Numbered from the stretch's first letter, positions 13,801-27,141 are shown. The stretch: 64,000 nt of DNA from Brachypodium distachyon (GCF_000005505.3 NC_016131.3:8329501-8393500); one strand, 5' to 3'. The notes: a model not told the origin generated them from the sequence alone. A program made the numbers and translations.

Positions 13801-16800
13801 GTGAGAGTGCACAGATGCCAAGGCAAGGCACATTTCATGGTTGACATATTGGGAGCACCCACCAATACAAGTAGAAAATTGTGCAACCTAATTTGCCCAT
13901 TCCCTAACAACTCTTCCATTAAAGTTCCCAAAGTTACTTAGATCGGACATTATTGCCACACCATACCAAACGTAAGAGTAATACTTGACTGCGAAACCCT
14001 ATGCATACCTATTGGGGCCTTGGACCCACCTTCCTTGTAGGGGCCCATGCATTCGTCCTGGCTAAATTATGGTTTAAATTGGAAAATGATGAATCTGAGT
14101 GATGGAGCCACGAAGTTGGATTCAATACTTGAAACTTGAAGGTTGTGTGTGTTCCGTGGAGTTGTCTCCTGAGGGAAGCAACACCTCTCTCCTGATGGAT
14201 CCACAATCCCACATCTCATAGACACCTTTGAACAGCTGCCACCAAATTAATTTTTATAGACCAGGTAACATGGCTTGATTCAAATTATATGAGTGAGCAG
14301 ACCTAGCATTGCTTTTGGAGTTTCTAGTCATGTTTTTGGCACGCCCACATGGTTTGATTAAAAAAAATGTTCCCATGCCTACCAACACTAGTGCCGTGGC
14401 AGCCATCCAAACCAATTCTATGACCTGTGGTCCATCACAGGTGATGTTTTGCTTCCCTCCGAAGACACCTTGAGCAGCACAGATGACATTCTAACACCGT
14501 CACACAAGCAGCAGAAGAGTCTGAACTATAACAAATCTAAGTCTTCGATGTCTCCTCTTGATTCCCCCATCCAAACCATAGCCGAGCCACTGACGATTAC
14601 ATAGGACCCTATGAGGAAGGAGGTGCTGCTGCGTAAACCGCTGGATGAACCGAAGTTGCAAACCAGGAGTCCCTGATGAGCGTAACTTGGAAGCAGTGAT
14701 AGGAAGCGTCGAAGCGAAGATGATCTCTTTCCCTTTCAGAAAATATGGTGTTTCACAGTTGTAGTTCTGGGTCGTGTGGCTTCATCCAATATAGGTTTGA
14801 TTTGGGCAAGTGGAGAGTTTGCCATTCTTGCGCCTAGCACCTGTTCAACGAGATGACTTGACATCTACTATTTTGTTATGGTGGCCTTTGAGAGAGGAGG
14901 GAGCGAAGAGCTAGAAGAGAACTGATAGGAAGGAATAGGAGAGGGGAGAAATGAGGTGTTAGGGACCGGCTGTTGTCGCCCCATGTTTGTCTCCTGGCCT
15001 AATTTGTATGTTCTATTTTGCAAATTCGAGTTCTGCACTCTTCATTTTCTTAAAGTATCTCGCGAAAATATTGTTTAATATGCTAATATGGAACTTGGCT
15101 TAAATTATGTAAATCATCATTTAAAAACCTTCAACTGGTGAATGCACTGAATTGGTTAATAACATCCCATGTGTTGACCGAAATGTGCACATCTATTACT
15201 GGCTAACTGCCTGCTCCCTAACATGCCAGTTTTATGTTTGTTTTTTCTGCAGGGTGATTTACGGTCTCAGTTGCAGACAACACATGAAGACACAAGCAAC
15301 AGGTAATTTTATTTGTGTTCTGCCTGTGCATGAACTGATATATGCAATGTGCGAATTTGCTTAATGTTAATCCTTCATGGGTTCATATACTGGTGAAGTG
15401 GTGATGCTAGTTTCACTAGTATTGCTCTTTAGTATTTATTATCATTTTAAAAGGGCTTTTATGGTTATCTTGAACGGAGTATTTAACTTGTTATCTGAAT
15501 TATGTAACTGTGCAGTGATTATGTGGACCCAAGTGATATACTTGAGAGTTCATTAAATGCCAAGGAGAAGATTATATCAGAGTTGAATACAGAACTGCGT
15601 AACATTGAAAGTACTTTATCAAGTGAGAAAGAAATGCATGTGAATGAACTGAAGAAGTTGACTGCTTTGCTCAGTGAGAAGGTACTCAATCATTAGTCAA
15701 ATGTTCTTTAACCAACCCACTACTCTTAATGTTGACTACCAGGTGCCAAGCTTAAGTATGCATTTATTCCTTAAATAAACCTGGAAGGGACTCAACCATT
15801 CTCTTCTTTAGAAAACCCCCTGTTTATTCTTTTCCTTCATTTACCTGTCAATTGAACTATGTTTTCAAAAAGGATTGCAATGGATCAGTTGAAGGTTTGC
15901 ATCTGAATCCGGAAATCACACAAAGGGAGTGAACAGTTCTAATGAAGATAAAAAGATGTTCTTCCATTATATCTATTTGCCATTTATAAAATGTAAAACA
16001 GAATCATGCTTATGGTCCTGGAATGATTTGTATCTATGCAACGATGCTTCACTTTGTTGTTTTGCTAATTAGCACCCCTTTGTAGGAAAATGCTCTAACG
16101 GAGTTGAAGAAAGAACTTCAAGAAAGACCAACACAAAGACTAGTTGATGATCTCAAGAAAAAAGTTCAGATCTTGCAGGTTGGAACAAAAAAACTCCCTC
16201 TGGATAGACATGTTATTATTAAACCATCTGATTTAGTTCTGACCTAGTGACCTCTAACAATATACCATCCATAATCAAATGGCTCTGAACTTATTGCATG
16301 TCTTCTTTATTTTTACCCTGTCAGATATGCATAGTACGCAGGTTAAGCTTTTCTGTCTCCCATCTTGTACTAAATTTACACCTACCATTTTGTTGATCAT
16401 AGGATGATATGTTCGAGATACGTTTTATTATTTCTCCATATTACTCCTGCCATCTTTTGATTTTCTGTCGTTATGTTTGCTGAAATACCAGTTTTGTTCC
16501 CAATAGGCTGTTGGATACAACTCAATAGAAGCTGAAGACTGGGAGCTAGCAACTAATGGTGAAGAAATGAGCAAGCTGGAAGCTTTGCTTCTGGACAAGA
16601 ACCGCAAAATGGAGCATGAACTAACACAACTGAAGGTTGGTGTTTAGTTTAGATGCTGGAAACTGGACTACTTCTTTCCAAGTAGTTAATATTTCTCATG
16701 CATACTTGTTACCTTCTCTGCTGGAATTGTCTTATAGTTCCTCGTATCTCTTAAAGGTTAAAATATCAGAGAAATCAAGTCTTCTTGAGGAAGCTGAAAA

Positions 16801-19436
16801 AAAGATTGCTGAACTAGCTTCAAGGGTTGAAGAGCAGCAAAAACTGATTTTGAAACTTGAAGATGACATACTAAAGGTTGCTCTCCATGCTCTTGTGATA
16901 TTTCATATATTACCAATTGATCCTTTGGATACAGAATCGTTATTGGTATCTTTCTGCTGCATTTAATGTTTCTACTATGGTTACCTCTGAATAGTGATAT
17001 TATGTTGGTATAAGAAACTGCGCAATCCTGAAATTCAGATACATCAGAAACCCACGAACTTATTATCCTTACTTTTCTGTTCTGATGGACCTATATGTAG
17101 CTGATATATTCATTAAATTTTGTGCAGGGCTGCAGTTCAACTGATAGGAGGAGTTCACTTTTGAATGATTGGGATCTTCAAGAAATCGGCTCAAATGAAG
17201 TATCAGAGGTAAATTTGTATTTTGAGTTCACTTACGACAAACCTTGCTACAATCCTGCTATAATTCTGCATTACCTTGATAAGATCCTGAATGCCAGTAT
17301 AATTTAGCTTTGGGGACAATACATGCACGGGGACCCCAATTCTAATGATCAAATTTAAGTGCTCATAGACATCATCTTTAAATCTAGTATGAAGATCTGA
17401 ACTGAGGTGGGGAGCAAAGAGATGCCCTACCTCTTTCTTAGAATCACCAACACTGGTCTTTTGTACACCACCATTTTCATAACTAGTATGAAACTAACAA
17501 GTGCTACAATCAGTTGGTGCATTTACTGTCTATTTTGAAACCTTTTTCTTAGAACTAATAGTCACCATTGGTCCGTCATGCCCATTTCTTAATTAACCAC
17601 CCTTTGACCTCCAAACAAATATGCTCTCGACATAAACACTCTTTCTTTGTGTTTAATGCTCTGATTTGCCTGTGATGCTAATGTTTTGTTGTGTATGCAG
17701 TTGGCATGAACAGTATCCACTGTTCTACTATGTATTTCCTCTGATCCATAATAAGTGTCTCAGATTTAGTACAAAGTTGTACTAGATCTGAGACACTTAT
17801 TATGGATCCGAGGTAGTAGATGTTAAGGCAAATACCAAACGTGCCTTAATTCATCATTTTTTAAATTTTGTAGCAGCAAACTGCAGCTCTGATTTTGAGT
17901 TGCTCGTTCTTTATTTGTAGCAAAAATTCCAGTGTATAATTGGATGTTCAGTTCAGCGGTTCATCCACTTGTCGCTTCACCTGTTTCTTTCCATATATTT
18001 ACAGGGTAGTGATCAAAGATATGCATCACCAGACCAAGATCAAAGTTCCATGCTCAAGGTCATTTGCAATCAGAGGGATCGTTTCCGCACACGACTGCGT
18101 GAAACTGAGGAGGTACATTTCATGCAATTTTAGAAAATGTGTGTCGTTGACTCGTTGTGTTTCAAATAAGAGTGGTTGTGTTGCAATGCACCATTATTCT
18201 ACAGGCTTTTATTTTTGGACAAGGTTTGATAGCCAGCTAATAATGTGGTTTGATTAGTGACCCTTTATTTATGAATGTTGGTTTTATAACTTGAAGGTAT
18301 GGATAATGAGATGGGAGGATCATCTTCCTTGATTTTCTTCAAAGCTGTTATGCGATTTGATTTTTATCCCAGGAAGCCTCTTTGCTTTGTGAAACATGGA
18401 AATATACCACAACTGACCATCTATCAACACTTTTGGGATCGCAGGAACTGAGGAGATTAAAAGAGAAGTATGAGATGCTAGCTGTAGAATTGGAAAAAAC
18501 TAAAGCTGATAATGTTCAATTGTACGGAAAGATTCGATACGTTCAGGATTACAGCCATGAGAAGATTGTTTCTAGAGGACCAAAGAAGGTTTACCATAAA
18601 TCCTTACAATGATCTTTGCAGAATTTACATTTTCTAGCATTTGACCTTTATTATATTGTGCCTCACAGTATGCAGAAGATATTGAAAGCGGTTCTTCAGA
18701 TGTTGAAACAAAGTACAAGAAAATGTATGAGGACGACATAAATCCCTTTGCTGCTTTCTCACGGAAGGTAGATATATTTTAGCATATTATCAGCAAAACT
18801 TGTTATCTATGCTATTGCACATAGCTTAGCTATATTTTTCTTGTCATATCCAGGAAAAGGATCAAAGATACAAGGAACTTGGTATAAGAGATAAAATCAC
18901 TCTGAGTAGTGGCCGTTTTCTCCTTGGTAACAAGTATGATACTATCGTTTATTTAGGTTTTTCTTTCTTTTTTTGTTGCATTTGCTGATCTTTGATGATA
19001 ACTGACAAATTGTTGTAGAAACAGCAGTGTAACTATATTTTGTGTTACACGACGCATGTGTGTAACTCGGTTGGCGGTTTCTCTAATAGAAATCGATGGG
19101 GAGGCCCATTGTTTCAAAAAAACATGACGCATGTGTTTCTTTATTGTATCCATGAAGCAGACTAAAATAAGAAACTAATATAGCATCTTTTTTACAGATT
19201 TGCACGGACATTTATATTCTTCTACACCATTGGATTGCATCTTCTTGTCTTTACGCTGCTGTACAGAATGTCGGCTTTGAGCTATCTGAGGTAAGTATGC
19301 ATCGCATTATCAATTTGAATTTCACATCATGAGCATGGCTAACTTGAAATATTTGCACAGCATAACACCTGCACATGATGAGATCATCCTGGACGCTGGC
19401 AATCAGACACTATCACACGCGACCAAGTTTAACTAA
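10883..19436 (+). CDS. CASP: Golgi CASP protein (golgin, CUX1/CASP family), 697 aa
   Basis: Eighteen coding exons with GT-AG junctions in phase: 10883-11003, 11890-12179, 12390-12539, 13073-13161, 13363-13472, 13570-13664, 15253-15302, 15516-15681, 16086-16178, 16507-16635, 16757-16876, 17128-17208, 18005-18112, 18445-18588, 18669-18767, 18854-18933, 19198-19290 and 19361-19436. The product is 697 aa (Arabidopsis CASP is about 690). It is long heptad-rich coiled coil from about residue 45 to 600, including ELQERPTQRLVDDLKKKVQI and AVGYNSIEAEDWELA, then YEDDINPFAAFSRKEKDQRY, FLLGN and one C-terminal membrane segment (FARTFIFFYTIGLHLLVFTL). That architecture fits a tail-anchored Golgi golgin that tethers vesicles or links the Golgi to the ER. 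The proline-rich N-terminus (residues 17-24) is variable. Introns 4, 6 and 12 contain duplications or MITEs. Confidence 0.95.
12830..12868 (+). other. Possible 39-bp cassette exon in the CASP gene
   Basis: CCACAG|GCTGATG at 12829/12830 and CAATG|GTAGTA at 12868/12869 bound 39 bp with no stop. It is in phase 0 between exon 3 (ends LLEQQ) and exon 4 (starts MEEKV), and would insert 13 residues, ADVTTFTTTLTAM. The Arabidopsis protein joins the two exons directly and the added residues are not coiled-coil-like. It is probably not used. Confidence 0.2.
13245..13415 (+). repeat. Partial tandem duplication with decoy acceptor, CASP intron 4 / exon 5
   Basis: GCTTGGCATCA followed by an ATTGTAGGGAA acceptor and GAAGCTACAGAAAGTGTCAA occurs near 13245-13303. 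The same modules recur at about 13311-13410, the second copy containing the true exon 5 start at 13363. Use of the first acceptor (13281/13282) runs into a stop at about 13337, so it is a decoy. Confidence 0.6.
13711..13872. repeat. Imperfect fold-back in CASP intron 6
   Basis: Arms of about 70 bp around a short AT-rich loop at 13783-13797. The shared core reads GCTCCC(G/A)ATATGTCAACCA on the left and on the reverse complement of the right. It could be a degraded MITE. The rest of this 1.6-kb intron (13873-15252) is anonymous sequence, probably old repeat. Confidence 0.55.
17732..17817. mobile_element. Stowaway MITE in CASP intron 12
   Basis: Near-perfect palindrome: CTCTGATCCATAATAAGTGT on the left, ACACTTATTATGGATCCGAG on the right, with a short loop around ACAAAGTTGTACTAG. 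The arm sequence is the common Stowaway type of Pooideae grasses. Ends are slightly degraded from the CTCCCTC consensus. It lies wholly within an intron. Confidence 0.8.
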
Positions 19437-22400
19437 GATGTAACAGTTTCATTACTTGATGAGTACTGAAAAAGAAGGCTTCTGGATTTTGGTCTCAAGA
19501 ATCTTTGCATAGGATCGTGACTGAAGTTATAGTTGACTTGTTTCACTATGCCCTCTAGGTGTCTTGATATGTTCCCTGTAGATAGAATTTCCAGTTTTGT
19601 GGGCAAGGGATGTAGTGGAGGAAGAGGTGTGGAGGATTGGGTCATTCTGTAAACTGTGTGTATTTACTAATCGCCATTTGCTGGTAAAGGAAAAAGTTTA
19701 TCCGCTCTCTCAAATGTACGGACACAATGCCATCCAAAGCGTTCCACATCTGGCCCAGAACATGACTCGAGGGCAGGTTGTACAAAAGCCAGAAACAAGA
19801 AGTAATGAAGTGAGTAATGTTGAAGTCTTTTTTACGATAAGTTGCCATGGAAGTCATAAACATGTTTGGCATGGCAAATCTTGCGGTCCAACGCTTTCAT
19901 ACGGATGCCTGAGTACGCCCAATACTATGGTTATTATTGCGGTATGTAAAACAATTCCCGCCTTGGTTTTCTTGTTCTTTTCGTTTCGAGCTATCGTAAC
20001 TACTGCTATGCAAGGAACAGAATTCTACATGACATCGTAAAATGATTCGCCTTTTTATTCTTTTTCAATAATTATATACAGGAGAAAAATATGGATTGAT
20101 TGAACCTTAGAGGCAAAACTGGATTCAAGGTAAATCACACCCCATCAATCGAAGCATAGAATAAGCAACTGAATTAGATGTTTCCAAAACAAATCCATTT
20201 TTATTGGACGAAGAGAAGCAAATCCTTTGCTAATTGTTTTTCATTAAATATTCCCCTCTTTCACCCTCTGATGGCTTGTGCTGCTGTGCATATTACCGTC
20301 CAGCTCTATAGGTGTACATACCCACACATTGAGCCTATAGAACACCAGAGTCATGGAATCTTGAGACCGGCTGCTGACACCTTGTAATGGCCGGGTATGT
20401 TACCTGTTGCCTACCAATGAAAGTATAATCCGCATCAAATGAGACACATGGCTACAAACTTGTGGTCTGATTTCTGATGAGCTGGTGGTACAGCCACCAA
20501 CCTAACCATCCAACCAATGGTTGGTTCTCAAGTTGCATTCGGTACTTGAAACACCATACATTAAAATTGTGATATTTTATGCCCACCACACACATAGATA
20601 CAAAAAATACCATGCCACAAATCTTAGATTATTAATTTCTGTACCTATGTTAAAAGGAAACAAATCCCGTAAATGGTAGCTAATTTGTTTTGTTTTATGG
20701 AGGCATAGGTGGAATTCTGTTTGAAATTTTGTGGCACAGTAGAGACCAACGACATATATATGTGGTGTAGTATTGTTCAAATTTTTCCACAATTTTCAGT
20801 ATGCTGGTTAGGGGGTTGAGATGGAGTCTGTGCACCCGGCACGTCCTGACCGCAGGGAGCCATGAGGCGGCATCGTATATTTGAAGTTGAAAACTCCAAA
20901 TTAATAGAACACCGTTTTTGTAATGAAAAATAGACTCCATTTTGCATTCGCTAGTTTGAAATTAATGAAGAAGCGTAGAGAGTAGGAAAAGCCGCTCGAG
21001 AGTTAGATTACTCCATTCTTCTTCTTCAAAAAAAAGAGAGTTAGATTGCTCCCCAGGAATCCCAGCGAGCCAGAGCTTTTATCTTCTCCTTTCGAAACTT
21101 GGCGAAGTTTATCTGAACAGTGATCGGCCCGACCCGTATTAGTCCAAAACCACCTGCCCGCACAGTAAATCCGGTCGTCTCCTCCAGATCAATCGCTGTA
21201 CAAAATTGAGAGCGGATTGTCTCCAAGCACCATGCATATCCACAGCAAGCCGCAAGCTAGCTCCCCCCAACCTACACAAATTTTCACGCCATTTCCGACT
21301 TTCCGGTCCCATCAGTTTTGGCTGCGGAGTGCCGACCCTACGGCACCCGCAAGTGACGGGCAACAGTGACCCCGCGCAAAGTCTCGAACCCGTGGGGCTC
21401 GCCGAGGAGCCGAAGGAGATGATAACCAACCCACGGGAAGAGCCGTCGGAAAGGGACCAGATTGTACGTAGCGCCGCTGCTGTGGTCAATCAACGGCAGG
21501 TTGGCTGGCTCCGGCGGTACGAGACGGCGGCCCGGTGGGGCCGAGAGAAGCCACTGTAGCAGCTACTGGCCGTGCACGGTCGTGGTCTGGTGCGTGCGCG
21601 CCACAAAGGAGCCCGCGGGACCGATGCGGCCACGTCGAGGGGGGAGTCCGGTCGTGGTCGGAAGGTGATCTGGCGGAGCTATCCGTCAAGGCCCGGCCGG
21701 AGGCGGAGGGTGGTGAAATGTGGGGCGGTAGCCCAAGTAGCCGCGTTGTTTTGACACGTCAGTCGTTGCATATATATCATGGTGTACGGTGTAACCTGCG
21801 TAGGTATGTTTCACCGTACTTATGTGCTGTGTTAACGTCGTCACTGTTTTGTGAACATCGCCGAGAAGTTACTAGTAGTTAGGATAAAGAGATGTTTGGA
21901 TCAGAGCCATTTCCTTAGAGAGCTTGGCTATAGTTAAAAAAAAACGCCTTAAAAAAACCTTTGTCCAGTCTCATTCAAATAAGCCCACTTACATCACCCT
22001 AAGTTGCATTAGTTGTCTACTTAACTCACCTTATTGTAAGGGCACAATTGGCCTAGTCATGTGCCAAGCTATGTTAAACTTTGACGACGTACGTACTTAT
22101 CCGTGTTGTACCATAAATTATCGCTTACATATATCATAATGTTCGGGCATCTCCAATCAATTTTATGTAAAATTGCTTTGAAGAACTTTCACATTCGCAA
22201 AGTCTCTCCCCGAGTTCTCTTGGGTTTCCTATCTCTCTTGGCGACGTCCTAGAAAACACCTAAAACCAGCCGCATTGCTGACCGGAGAACCTCTCTAGGT
22301 TGTTCTTCAGCTTACCGATCGTGCTTCCCGCGACCCTGGGTGCTGCTCTGTTATGTGTTACGAGCATGATGGCAAAGCGTGATCTCATCCTCATTGAAGC

Positions 22401-23750
22401 TAAGTGGCTAACAGTGAAAGGTGGAACATCGCTTGAAGGGAGAGTTCGAGAGTTGGAGAAGGATAGTGGAGGCACAGGAGGAGGTGCAGGCTGGCAACGT
22501 TAAGTTACGGAAGAGGAAGGAACACAACAATCTATAGATGAAAATATTTTGTTTCTTGAGCTATAGAGAAGAGGAGAGGAGGAGGATGTACTGGAAGAAT
22601 ATCTTGATGGGCTACAAGCGGATAGCCGGATACTCAGTTCTTGACATATACGGTGCCTAATGAAGATTACTAAATTTATTGTGAAATATATTTCGTAGTA
22701 CATTGGTTTGACATTAGATATATGTATTTTTTGCTACAAGTTTAATCAAATTATAGAAAGTTTAACAGCCAACAAAAGTTATAATGCTTATATTTTGAAA
22801 CCGAGAGTATTTGTTGGTGTCCTTGATGGTTCATCCCTGCCCCCCGTTCTATCCTCACCTCTCTAGACACTCACCTCACTCGACCTCCACCGTCAGATTC
22901 AGATTACCTCAAATCAGCGGGGTCTCAATGCACCCCCCCCCACCCCCCAACACACACACACACACCTGAAAAAATAAGGTATAGATAAAGGATGCCATAA
23001 TTAGATAAAAGTGGAGGAAGGTAAAGAAGATTTAAAACCTATTGCAACGGACGGGCTTAAGTCTAAGGGTGTGGTTTTTTTTTAGTCCCCTGATTTTTAA
23101 GTAGATGGTCATAAATCTTAGTTGGCGTATCTGACCGTTGGATCAAGACCTGAGAGTCATTTCCACACTCTCATCTCGTAAGTGCTATTGTTGGATTAAC
23201 ATTTGATGGATTCGTAACTAAAAATCAGTTCTCTTTTTTTTTATTTTGACAGCAAAAGAAAAATCAGTTCTCTCAGTAGTAAAATCTAATTCTAAACCGA
23301 TTGATGATGAGTCGGGGTAGGCTCGCCCATCCCTACTGGGCCCCACTGGAAATCCGAACATCGTGACAGCCAGCCCAATAGCATTCCACCCTTCCGGATT
23401 CCGCGCGCCCCGACAGCCAATCAGCTTCCAGATAACCTACTTCTCTGGGCCCCGCCGCTCCTCGGCGCACTCCCGTTCGGCCACGTCGTTGAAAGGGCCG
23501 CGTGAGCCCCACAGGTCCGTCCTTTCACCGATTCTCCCCCTACACGAACCCCACGGGCGCTGAATTGTGGGCCCGATAGAGGAGTCCTCGTTCGTAATTT
23601 AATAGCGGAAAAGGCTCGGAGCTCACACCCGCACTGTGCTCGTCTCGTCTCGCCTGGGGAGTTAAGCACCGCGCTTAACCCCGGCCGGAGCCCGGCCGGC
23701 CGCCTGGTTCGACCGCTGGCAAAGGGTTCGCGAGCTAGGTGTTCGACGAT
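19437..23750. other. Intergenic region, CASP to CONSTANS-like gene
   Basis: 19437 to about 20050 is probably CASP 3' untranslated and flanking sequence. No supported gene in the remainder. 20.6-22.1 kb contains GC-rich and AT-rich patches that look like old repeat. A C-run plus (CA)n microsatellite is at 22931-22966. A sequence like a grass Helitron 3' hairpin (TTGCAACGGACGGGC) is near 23042-23060. From about 23.36 kb the CONSTANS-like promoter begins, with CCAAT motifs near 23373 and 23417 and an ACGT core near 23480. Confidence 0.5.
22931..22966. repeat. Poly-C plus (CA)n microsatellite
   Basis: C-runs of eight to nine and six separated by an A, followed by about nine CA units. Confidence 0.9.
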
Positions 23751-25137
23751 ATGACGAACGCCGGCGCGGCGCTCGGCGCGCGCACGGCCCGCGCCTGCGA
23801 CGGGTGCATGCGGCGGCGCGCGCGGTGGCACTGCGCGGCGGACGACGCGTACCTGTGCCAGGCCTGCGACGCCTCCGTGCACTCGGCCAACCCGCTCGCG
23901 CGCCGCCACCACCGCGTTCGCCTCTCGTCGTCGGCCTCCTCCTCCTCCTCGCCGGCGGCGGCCTCGCAGCAGGCCGACCCAGACGCGCCGGCCTGGCTGC
24001 ACGGGCTCAAGCGCCGCCCGCGCACGCCGCGCCGCAAGCCCGGGGGGATTAACGGGAGCAAGCAGCAGCAGCACGACGCGCTCGGCACGAAGGCCGCCGT
24101 GGCCGCGTCGGCGCCGGTGCCCGATCTCGAGGCGGAGGACGAATCCCTCTCCGGCATCATCATGGGAGCTGGCAACGAGGTGGACCAGGTCGACGAGGAC
24201 GACGACCTGCTGTACCGCGTGCCGGTGTTCGACCCCATGCTCGCGGAGCTCTACAGCCACACCATGCCCGACGACGATCAGGCGCTCGAGCAGAAGCCCT
24301 GCTTCGCCCCGCTTCTTGCAACGGATCCTTCGTCGGATCAGTACGGCGGTGTGTCCGGCCTGGCGGATGGCACCGATGGGTTTTCCGGGTTCGACCTCGT
24401 GCCGGACATGGAGCTGGCCAGCTTCGCCGCGGACATGGAGAGCTTGCTCATGGGAGTGGACAGCGGGTACGACGACCTGGGGTTCTTGGACGACGAGAAG
24501 CCCCAGATGAACCACCTGGGCTTCGACGACATGCAGGACGACTTCGATCAGTCGACCGTGGCGCCGCCAGCGCCGCAGGAGGAGGAACAACAAGAGGACA
24601 GGAAAAGGAAGCGGCCGGATCAGATGATACTCAAGCTCGACTACGAGGGGGTCATCAGCTCTTGGACCCACGACGGGGCCTCGCCGTGGTTCTACGGCGA
24701 GCGGCCTCACCTAGATTCCAGCGATTCCTGGCTGGATTTCCCGGTAATTAATCAAGCTTTTCTTGCATGCATGTTCTGACAGGACTCATGGGATCTAACA
24801 TGCATGTATCTTGCTGGCGTCTACTCTAATTAGTTCTGACAATCCTGTGCGTGTGCAGGCGGGGAGCGGGCGGGGATTCGGGCTGGGCGCGGCCGTGACG
24901 GCGGTGACGGGCGGCGAGCGGGAGGCGCGGGTGTCGCGGTACAGGGAGAAGCGGCGGACGCGGCTGTTCGCCAAGAAGATCCGGTACGAGGTGCGCAAGC
25001 TCAATGCCGAGAAGCGGCCGCGGATGAAGGGCCGCTTCGTCAAGCGCGCCGCGCTGCCCCCGCTGCCGCCGCGGGCGACGCCGATGATGCTCGCGGCGCC
25101 CCACGGCGGATCAGCGCACGGGCGCTACCGTTTATGA
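23751..25137 (+). CDS. CONSTANS-like transcription factor, one B-box and CCT domain, 423 aa
   Basis: Two exons, 23751-24743 and 24859-25137, joined GT-AG in phase 0 (423 aa). The ATG at 23751 is used. The frame is open upstream to a GTG at 23739, but that is not a plausible plant start. An N-terminal B-box zinc finger spans about residues 16-58 (CDGC, then [20 protein letters not shown]). A long acidic middle segment (about 120-310) is consistent with transcriptional activation. A CCT domain spans about 352-396 ([40 protein letters not shown]), a nuclear and NF-Y/DNA-binding module. A single B-box plus CCT with one intron just before the CCT fits group II COL proteins (COL6/COL16-like), which act in light, flowering and greening control. 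Which ortholog is not decidable here. The first exon is strongly GC-biased at third positions, so antisense open frames of up to 429 codons appear and are not genes. Confidence 0.94.
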
Positions 25138-25826
25138 GGCCGCCCCACGGCAAATTAAAGCATGGGCCACCGTTGCATTCGTCCATGGATGCAGCTGCAT
25201 GCCCTGTGCATGCATCCTTGAATGATCTAATAAATTCATCACACATAGTACGTATACGTAGCTGGTTCTTTCTCAATTTACTGTTGACTGGGGTGTAGAA
25301 TTAGTTTTGAGAAGAACAATCCTCTGTGAATTAGAACGCCCTCACTCTACGTGGGACTGAATATATGTACGTGCGTGCAGAATTTCATGTGCAAGGTACT
25401 AGCTAAAATATGTATAAATATCCTTGTGATTAATATAGTTAGGGCGTGGGTACTAATTTCGTCATTTTTAAGAAAGGTACACTGATTAAATTATTAAGGC
25501 TGTAGATATTGATCTACCAAAAAATATATATACTCCAGGAGATACGCACATCCATATACACTACTTCCTCCATCTCATAATTTTTATGGTGATTTTAGTT
25601 CAAGTAGCACATATATACATACATGTTAAGGCCGGTTAGGATTCAGGAGACTTGCAATCACAATACTGAATGGAGAGAGCCTCCCAAGTTCTTGCATATA
25701 CATGCATTCCTTCCATTCTCTGTGTGGGTCAGCCGCCCTCGAGGGCACAATCAAATTGTGCTTGTTTGCAATCATACAAATGCTGTGATGTTATTACGTG
25801 GTTTTGTTATTATATCACAATCTGCA

Positions 25827-25944
25827 TACTTCTTCGGTTCCATATTAAATAATTTTCTATTACATGTATCTAGACATATTTTGGTATATAAATACGTTCA
25901 TATTTAGACAATTTTGAGTCACTTAATATGGGATGGAAGAAGTA
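25827..25944. mobile_element. Stowaway-like MITE
   Basis: Bounded by TA. The left end ACTTCTTCGGTTCCATATTAA matches the reverse complement of the right end (TTAATATGGGATGGAAGAAGT). The AT-rich interior contains CATGTATCTAGACATATTTT, typical of Stowaway elements of this size. Confidence 0.75.
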
Positions 25945-26071
25945 TTTTTCTTTTTTGTTAAACCACGGTCGGTTCTTCAGCCGTCTCTGCACAGGGATTC
26001 ATGTAGGTTTGTGTTTCTCGGATAAAAGAAATGGAAATCATGTGCCTGACGTTAGAATATGTAACAAACAA

Positions 26072-26072
<1 letters not shown>

Positions 26073-26135
<63 letters not shown>
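26073..26135. repeat. (TA)n microsatellite
   Basis: About 31 uninterrupted TA units. Highly length-variable class. No associated gene. Confidence 0.97.
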
Positions 26136-26140
<5 letters not shown>

Positions 26141-26250
26141 CATGTAACGTCTGTATAGAACCTGGGGCAGAGGCAGAATTTAATTCATTAAACCCAGAGT
26201 ACTAAACAAGACTCTGGCTAAATCTTTAAATCACCAAAATTATAATCAAA

Positions 26251-26367
26251 TACTCCCTCCGTTTCATAATTCTTGTCTCAAATTTGCCCAAAAATAAATG
26301 TATCTATTTTTAAAAAGTGTCTAGATACATGTAAGATTTCGACAAGAATTATGGAACGGAGGGAGTA
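26251..26367. mobile_element. Stowaway MITE, full length
   Basis: TA target duplication, left end CTCCCTCCGTTTCATAATTC and right end GAATTATGGAACGGAGGGAG, perfect except for one base. The internal region carries GTATCTA and TAGATAC half-sites. A textbook Stowaway element. Confidence 0.9.
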
Positions 26368-26759
26368 ACAAATATCTACGCCATTTAAGGAAAAAGTGTA
26401 AGTTTTATTTCTTTGGTTATCATTTATGGTTCACTATTGCCAGGGGCTTGCCCTCATTTTCGGAAAAATTATTGTTCACTATTTATCATGCATGGATCTA
26501 ATTAGTTCAAAGCATTGAGCTATAATTATTGTTCACTATTTGCCAGGCTGCAACAAACATTTTGATGTTCGGTAGCAACTTAGGTACACCTTACTAGCTT
26601 TTATTTATTTCTTGATTTTTTTTAATTTCCCAGCAAATATATGGACGTTGTTTTCCCAGAAAATTTATGAATATTAAAATGAAACAAAGTGAACCGAAGG
26701 ATCGAACATGGTACGACCAAAGTCTATGGGCTGAAGCTCCAAGCCAACAACTCATTAAG

Positions 26760-26814
26760 TACTCCCACCGATTCATAATAAGTGTCTTGGATTTAATACA
26801 AAGTTGAGGGAGTA
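26760..26814. mobile_element. Internally deleted Stowaway MITE
   Basis: Starts TACTCCCACCGATTCATAAT and ends AGTTGAGGGAGTA. Only about 55 bp remain and the right arm is mostly lost. Confidence 0.6.
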
Positions 26815-27141
26815 GATCATAGACCAGTTTTTTTTTACATTTTTAAATATACAGTGTGTATAGAGGATGAGTGGTGTTGTTGGGATGGCCAATGCATGAG
26901 AGGCCACGGGGCAGATACCGATGGGGCTAGGCTTACTATGGAATTCAGATGTTCTAAAAAACATTGTGGAATTCGGTTTGATCTTATCGCTCATTTTACT
27001 TTGGCTTAACTTGTTAACTTGATCAATCCTTGTTGGCATCTTGATGAGACAAAACTTAAATTTTGCAAACTGGGTATTCTGTTTCTCCACATAGAATTCA
27101 TGGCCCTCCATATATAAGATCTATCATATCTACATTTCAAG

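Noticed and set aside
23739..23750. GTG at 23739 as start of the CONSTANS-like protein
   Set aside because: Plant translation starts at ATG, and the ATG at 23751 places the B-box at the usual distance.
23421..24710. A 429-codon open frame on the minus strand across the CONSTANS-like gene
   Set aside because: It is an antisense shadow of a very GC-rich first exon. The plus strand carries B-box, acidic region and CCT in proper order.
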